NCBI GenBank assembly: GCA_963649625.1
Contig: CAVJIP010000077.1
Coordinates: 1-16,585, forward strand
Source of the DNA: HGM13006 sp963649625
Lineage (GTDB): Bacteria; Bacillota; Clostridia; Oscillospirales; Oscillospiraceae
Length of the DNA stretch: 16,585 nt
Reading direction: 5' to 3'
The position numbers and the translations under genes were made by a program. Shown one piece after another: positions 14,671 to 16,585 of the stretch (positions are counted from its first letter, which is position 1; each line of letters starts with the position of its first letter). The notes beneath the pieces were generated by a model that worked only from the letters and a program-made list of their open reading frames with translations, was not told the DNA's origin and made no database searches.

Positions 14671-15600
14671 GTGGAGCTGTCCCAGCTTAAATACTTTGCC
14701 GTGGCCGCACGGCTGGGGAATCTTTCCAAGGCCGCCCAGGCTCTGTATGTGACCCAGCCAAACCTAAGCCGCAGCATCTCCCGGCTGGAGGAGGAGCTGG
14801 GGGTTCCTCTTTTTGACCATCGAAAGGGGAAAATCGTCCTGAACGACTATGGGCGGTATTTTCTTTCCAGCGTCAGCCTGAGCCTGGGGGAGCTGGAATC
14901 CGGCATTCAAGGCCTCCGGCGGATGTATGATGCCAGTCAGAATGTTCTGGCCCTGGGCTGCTCCATGGATGACCTGCTGCCGGACGTGCTCCGGGACTTC
15001 GCCCCGGCCCACCCGGAAATCGCCATCCGCCAGTTCAGCGGCAGCCCCCAGGAGCTGGCGGAGCGGCTCTATCGGGGAGAACTGGAGCTTCTTATTACGG
15101 CCCGCCCAGTGGGGGGCGAGGGCTGCGTTTTTCAGGCATTGGGCCGGTGTGAATTTGTGATTCTGGCAGGCCGGGGCCACTGGTTGGCGGAGCGGAGCCG
15201 GGTCAGCGTCCGGGAGCTGGCGGAGGAAAAGCTCATCTGTGACCGCTCCCGGATGGACGTGTCCACCCTGACGACCCTGTGCCGGGAATACGGCTTTTCT
15301 CCCAATATCGCCTTTGAGGTGGACAACAGCCGCCTGATCTACAGTCTCCTCTCCCGCCGCCAGGGGGTGGCCTTTATGCCCATGGCTCAAATGCGAAAAA
15401 TCAACCGAGAGTTCCCGGACAGCGGCATCCACATGGTGCTTCTGGAGGAGCAGGTGGAGCCTGCCTCCCTGGGGCTGGTGGTTCGCCGGGATTATCAATG
15501 GTCCCGGGGAGCCCAGGCCTTTGGTGCCTTTCTTCGGAGCTGGCTGGGCACGGAGGAGCAGGATATGCAAAAAATGCGGGATATAACCTTAGAAGCATAA
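14671..15600 (+). CDS. LysR-type transcriptional regulator
   Basis: The 309-residue product has the LysR layout. The N-terminal winged helix-turn-helix is in the first 60 residues (LSQLKYFAVAARLGNLSKAAQALYVTQPNLSRSISRLEEELGVPLF), and the C-terminal part has the periplasmic-binding-like effector domain. LysR regulators usually respond to a small molecule linked to the pathway they control and often regulate neighbouring genes and themselves. Most are divergent from their target. This one is co-oriented, between the flavoprotein operon and the dehydrogenase. Start GTG 14671 is chosen because AAAGGAG (14656-14662) lies eight bases upstream and M-E-L-S-Q-L is the usual N-terminus. The upstream GTG 14662 overlaps that site. 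The effector cannot be told from the sequence. Confidence 0.93.
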   Translation: MELSQLKYFAVAARLGNLSKAAQALYVTQPNLSRSISRLEEELGVPLFDHRKGKIVLNDYGRYFLSSVSLSLGELESGIQGLRRMYDASQNVLALGCSMDDLLPDVLRDFAPAHPEIAIRQFSGSPQELAERLYRGELELLITARPVGGEGCVFQALGRCEFVILAGRGHWLAERSRVSVRELAEEKLICDRSRMDVSTLTTLCREYGFSPNIAFEVDNSRLIYSLLSRRQGVAFMPMAQMRKINREFPDSGIHMVLLEEQVEPASLGLVVRRDYQWSRGAQAFGAFLRSWLGTEEQDMQKMRDITLEA

Positions 15601-15619
15601 CCTTCCTGAAAAAATGTAT

Positions 15620-15648
15620 TTCCCTTTTCTCGGCCTGCGGGCTAGAAT
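15620..15648 (+). promoter_or_regulatory. Weak promoter candidate for the short-chain dehydrogenase
   Basis: TAGAAT at 15643-15648 is a reasonable -10. The sequence 17 bp upstream (TTCCCT at 15620-15625) is a poor -35. TCGGC at 15630-15634 and GCCGA at 15652-15656 form a short inverted repeat bracketing the -10. No terminator is visible after the LysR gene, so read-through is equally possible. Confidence 0.4.
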
Positions 15649-15707
15649 AGTGCCGAAAGCAGCAGAAAAAGGCTGCATAGCCGTGAAATAGGAAAGGAGT
15701 TTTCAGT

Positions 15708-16493
15708 ATGCCCAGAGATATTCAGGGAAAGGTAGTACTTATCACCGGGGCGGCCACCGGCATGGGCCGGGCCGCCGTAAAGGAGTTTGCGGAGCTGGGG
15801 GCCAAGCTGGTTGTGACCACCGGCCACAGTCTGGAAAAGGGCAGGCAGGTGGCCCAGGAGGTGTGTCAGGCCGGAGGTGAGGCAATTTTTCTGCCCTGCG
15901 ACATTTCTCGGGAGGAAAGCGTCAGGGACTGCATCCAGGAGGCGGTGAAGCACTTCGGGCGGCTGGACTGTGCCTTTAATAACGCCGGAATTGGCCCGGA
16001 TGGGGTAAAGATTCCCTACGGCCCCCTGACCCAGTGGTCTACGGAAAACTGGGACAGGATCATGGAGACCAACCTTCGGGGGCTGTTCTTCTGCCTGAAA
16101 TATGAGCTGATGCAGATGCAGAAGCAGGGGAAGGGGGCCATTGTCAATACGGCCTCCGTCGGTGGACTGAAAATGGCCCCGGGCTTTGGTGCCTACGGCC
16201 CCAGCAAGGCCGGCGTGATTGCCCTGACCCGGACGGCGGCCATAGAAAACGCCCAAAATGGCATTCGGGTCAATGTGGTCTGCCCCGGCCCCACCACAGG
16301 CACGGAGCTGATGGCAAACACCCTTACTGCCGACCCCGGCCAGGAGCAGCGTCTTAAGGAGCTGGTGATTCCCATGGGCAAGCTGGGCACGGCTCAGGAC
16401 GTGGCCCGGGCGGTGGTCTGGCTCTGCTCGGACTTTTCCGGCCACACCACGGGACAGGCCCTGTCCGTGGACGGCGGAATGCACATGACCTAA
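15708..16493 (+). CDS. Short-chain dehydrogenase/reductase (SDR)
   Basis: The 261-residue classical SDR interconverts an alcohol and a carbonyl with NAD(P)(H). The cofactor motif is T13-G14-A-A-T-G18-M-G20. NNAG is at 91-94. The catalytic tetrad is N122 (TNLRG), S150 (NTASVGG), Y163 and K167 (YGPSK), and the NVVCPGP turn follows. The end of beta strand 2 (VVTTGHS) lacks the aspartate expected for NAD, so NADP is possible but unproven. The family includes hydroxysteroid dehydrogenases, 3-oxoacyl-ACP reductases and sugar dehydrogenases, and I cannot choose among them. Its position behind a LysR gene and away from fatty acid genes argues against a housekeeping FabG. The ribosome binding site AAAGGAG at 15693-15699 fits ATG 15708. 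The next gene starts 13 bp after its stop. Confidence 0.92.
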   Translation: MPRDIQGKVVLITGAATGMGRAAVKEFAELGAKLVVTTGHSLEKGRQVAQEVCQAGGEAIFLPCDISREESVRDCIQEAVKHFGRLDCAFNNAGIGPDGVKIPYGPLTQWSTENWDRIMETNLRGLFFCLKYELMQMQKQGKGAIVNTASVGGLKMAPGFGAYGPSKAGVIALTRTAAIENAQNGIRVNVVCPGPTTGTELMANTLTADPGQEQRLKELVIPMGKLGTAQDVARAVVWLCSDFSGHTTGQALSVDGGMHMT

Positions 16494-16506
16494 GGGGGGC
16501 TGCGGC

Positions 16507-16585
16507 ATGATTCCCAATGATCGCTATCCCCATGTGTATAATCCGCCTTTCTGCGAAAGGCACCGACGGGGTTATGAAACCTGCG
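16507..16585 (+). CDS. Start of an unrecognised gene (3' partial)
   Basis: ATG 16507 follows an AGGGGGG ribosome binding site at 16494-16500 and opens a frame that runs off the window after 26 codons. The visible protein starts MIPNDRYPHVYNPPFCERH and continues RRGYETC. The Y-P-H-V-Y-x-P segment is faintly like the N-terminus of Old Yellow Enzyme-type NADH:flavin oxidoreductases (YPHLFxPI). That is too little to name it. The 13-bp gap to the dehydrogenase suggests a shared transcript. Confidence 0.6.
   Translation, partial: MIPNDRYPHVYNPPFCERHRRGYETC

Noticed and set aside
1..16585. CRISPR array, tRNA, rRNA, IS element or phage genes.
   Set aside because: Read by eye on both strands, nothing shows regularly spaced repeats, cloverleaf-type ends, transposase motifs or terminal inverted repeats.

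Overview
The window is GC-rich, with every recognisable gene on the + strand. It reads as a chromosomal segment of an anaerobic, high-GC member of the Firmicutes, probably a Clostridia/Oscillospirales-type gut organism. That placement is an inference. It rests on the era-yqzL-recO-mutS2 order, an HPr with both His15 and Ser46, a clostridial coiled-coil protein after coaD, strong AGGAGG-type ribosome binding sites, and cytoplasmic ferredoxin/flavin oxidoreductases. No mobile element, tRNA, rRNA or CRISPR array is visible.

Left half (1-7627), housekeeping: the end of era, a 33-codon yqzL-like gene, recO and mutS2 form one tightly packed run covering ribosome assembly and DNA or ribosome repair. 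A near-consensus promoter then drives ptsH (HPr), followed by a hairpin and then uvrC, rsmD, coaD and a coiled-coil protein, closed by a strong terminator at 7591-7627. coaD is interrupted by ten Ns. The nine bases on either side of the Ns are identical, and merging them restores a normal 161-residue enzyme, so the break is an assembly artefact.

Centre (7628-11275): a single-gene unit with its own promoter encodes a complete pyruvate carboxylase (biotin carboxylase, carboxyltransferase and biotin carrier domains in one chain). Its leader is rich in palindromes and its GTG start overlaps an ATG-TGA start-stop. A GC-rich hairpin follows it.

Right half (11276-16585), accessory metabolism: an extended -10 promoter with an 11-bp palindrome precedes a two-gene operon. 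The first gene is a ferredoxin-domain flavoprotein of the fumarate-reductase/FAD_binding_2 type. The second is a stand-alone homologue of the glutamate synthase small subunit (GltD) with no GltB. Together they suggest a soluble NAD(P)H-driven reductase of unknown substrate. A LysR-type regulator, a short-chain dehydrogenase and the start of a further gene follow. This redox and regulator cluster is the most novel part of the window. Its substrate cannot be read from the sequence, and by my recollection of the fumarate reductase motifs several fumarate-binding positions are changed.

No stretch over about 300 bases lacks a gene. The largest gap (7557-7809) holds a terminator, a palindrome, a promoter and the pyc leader.
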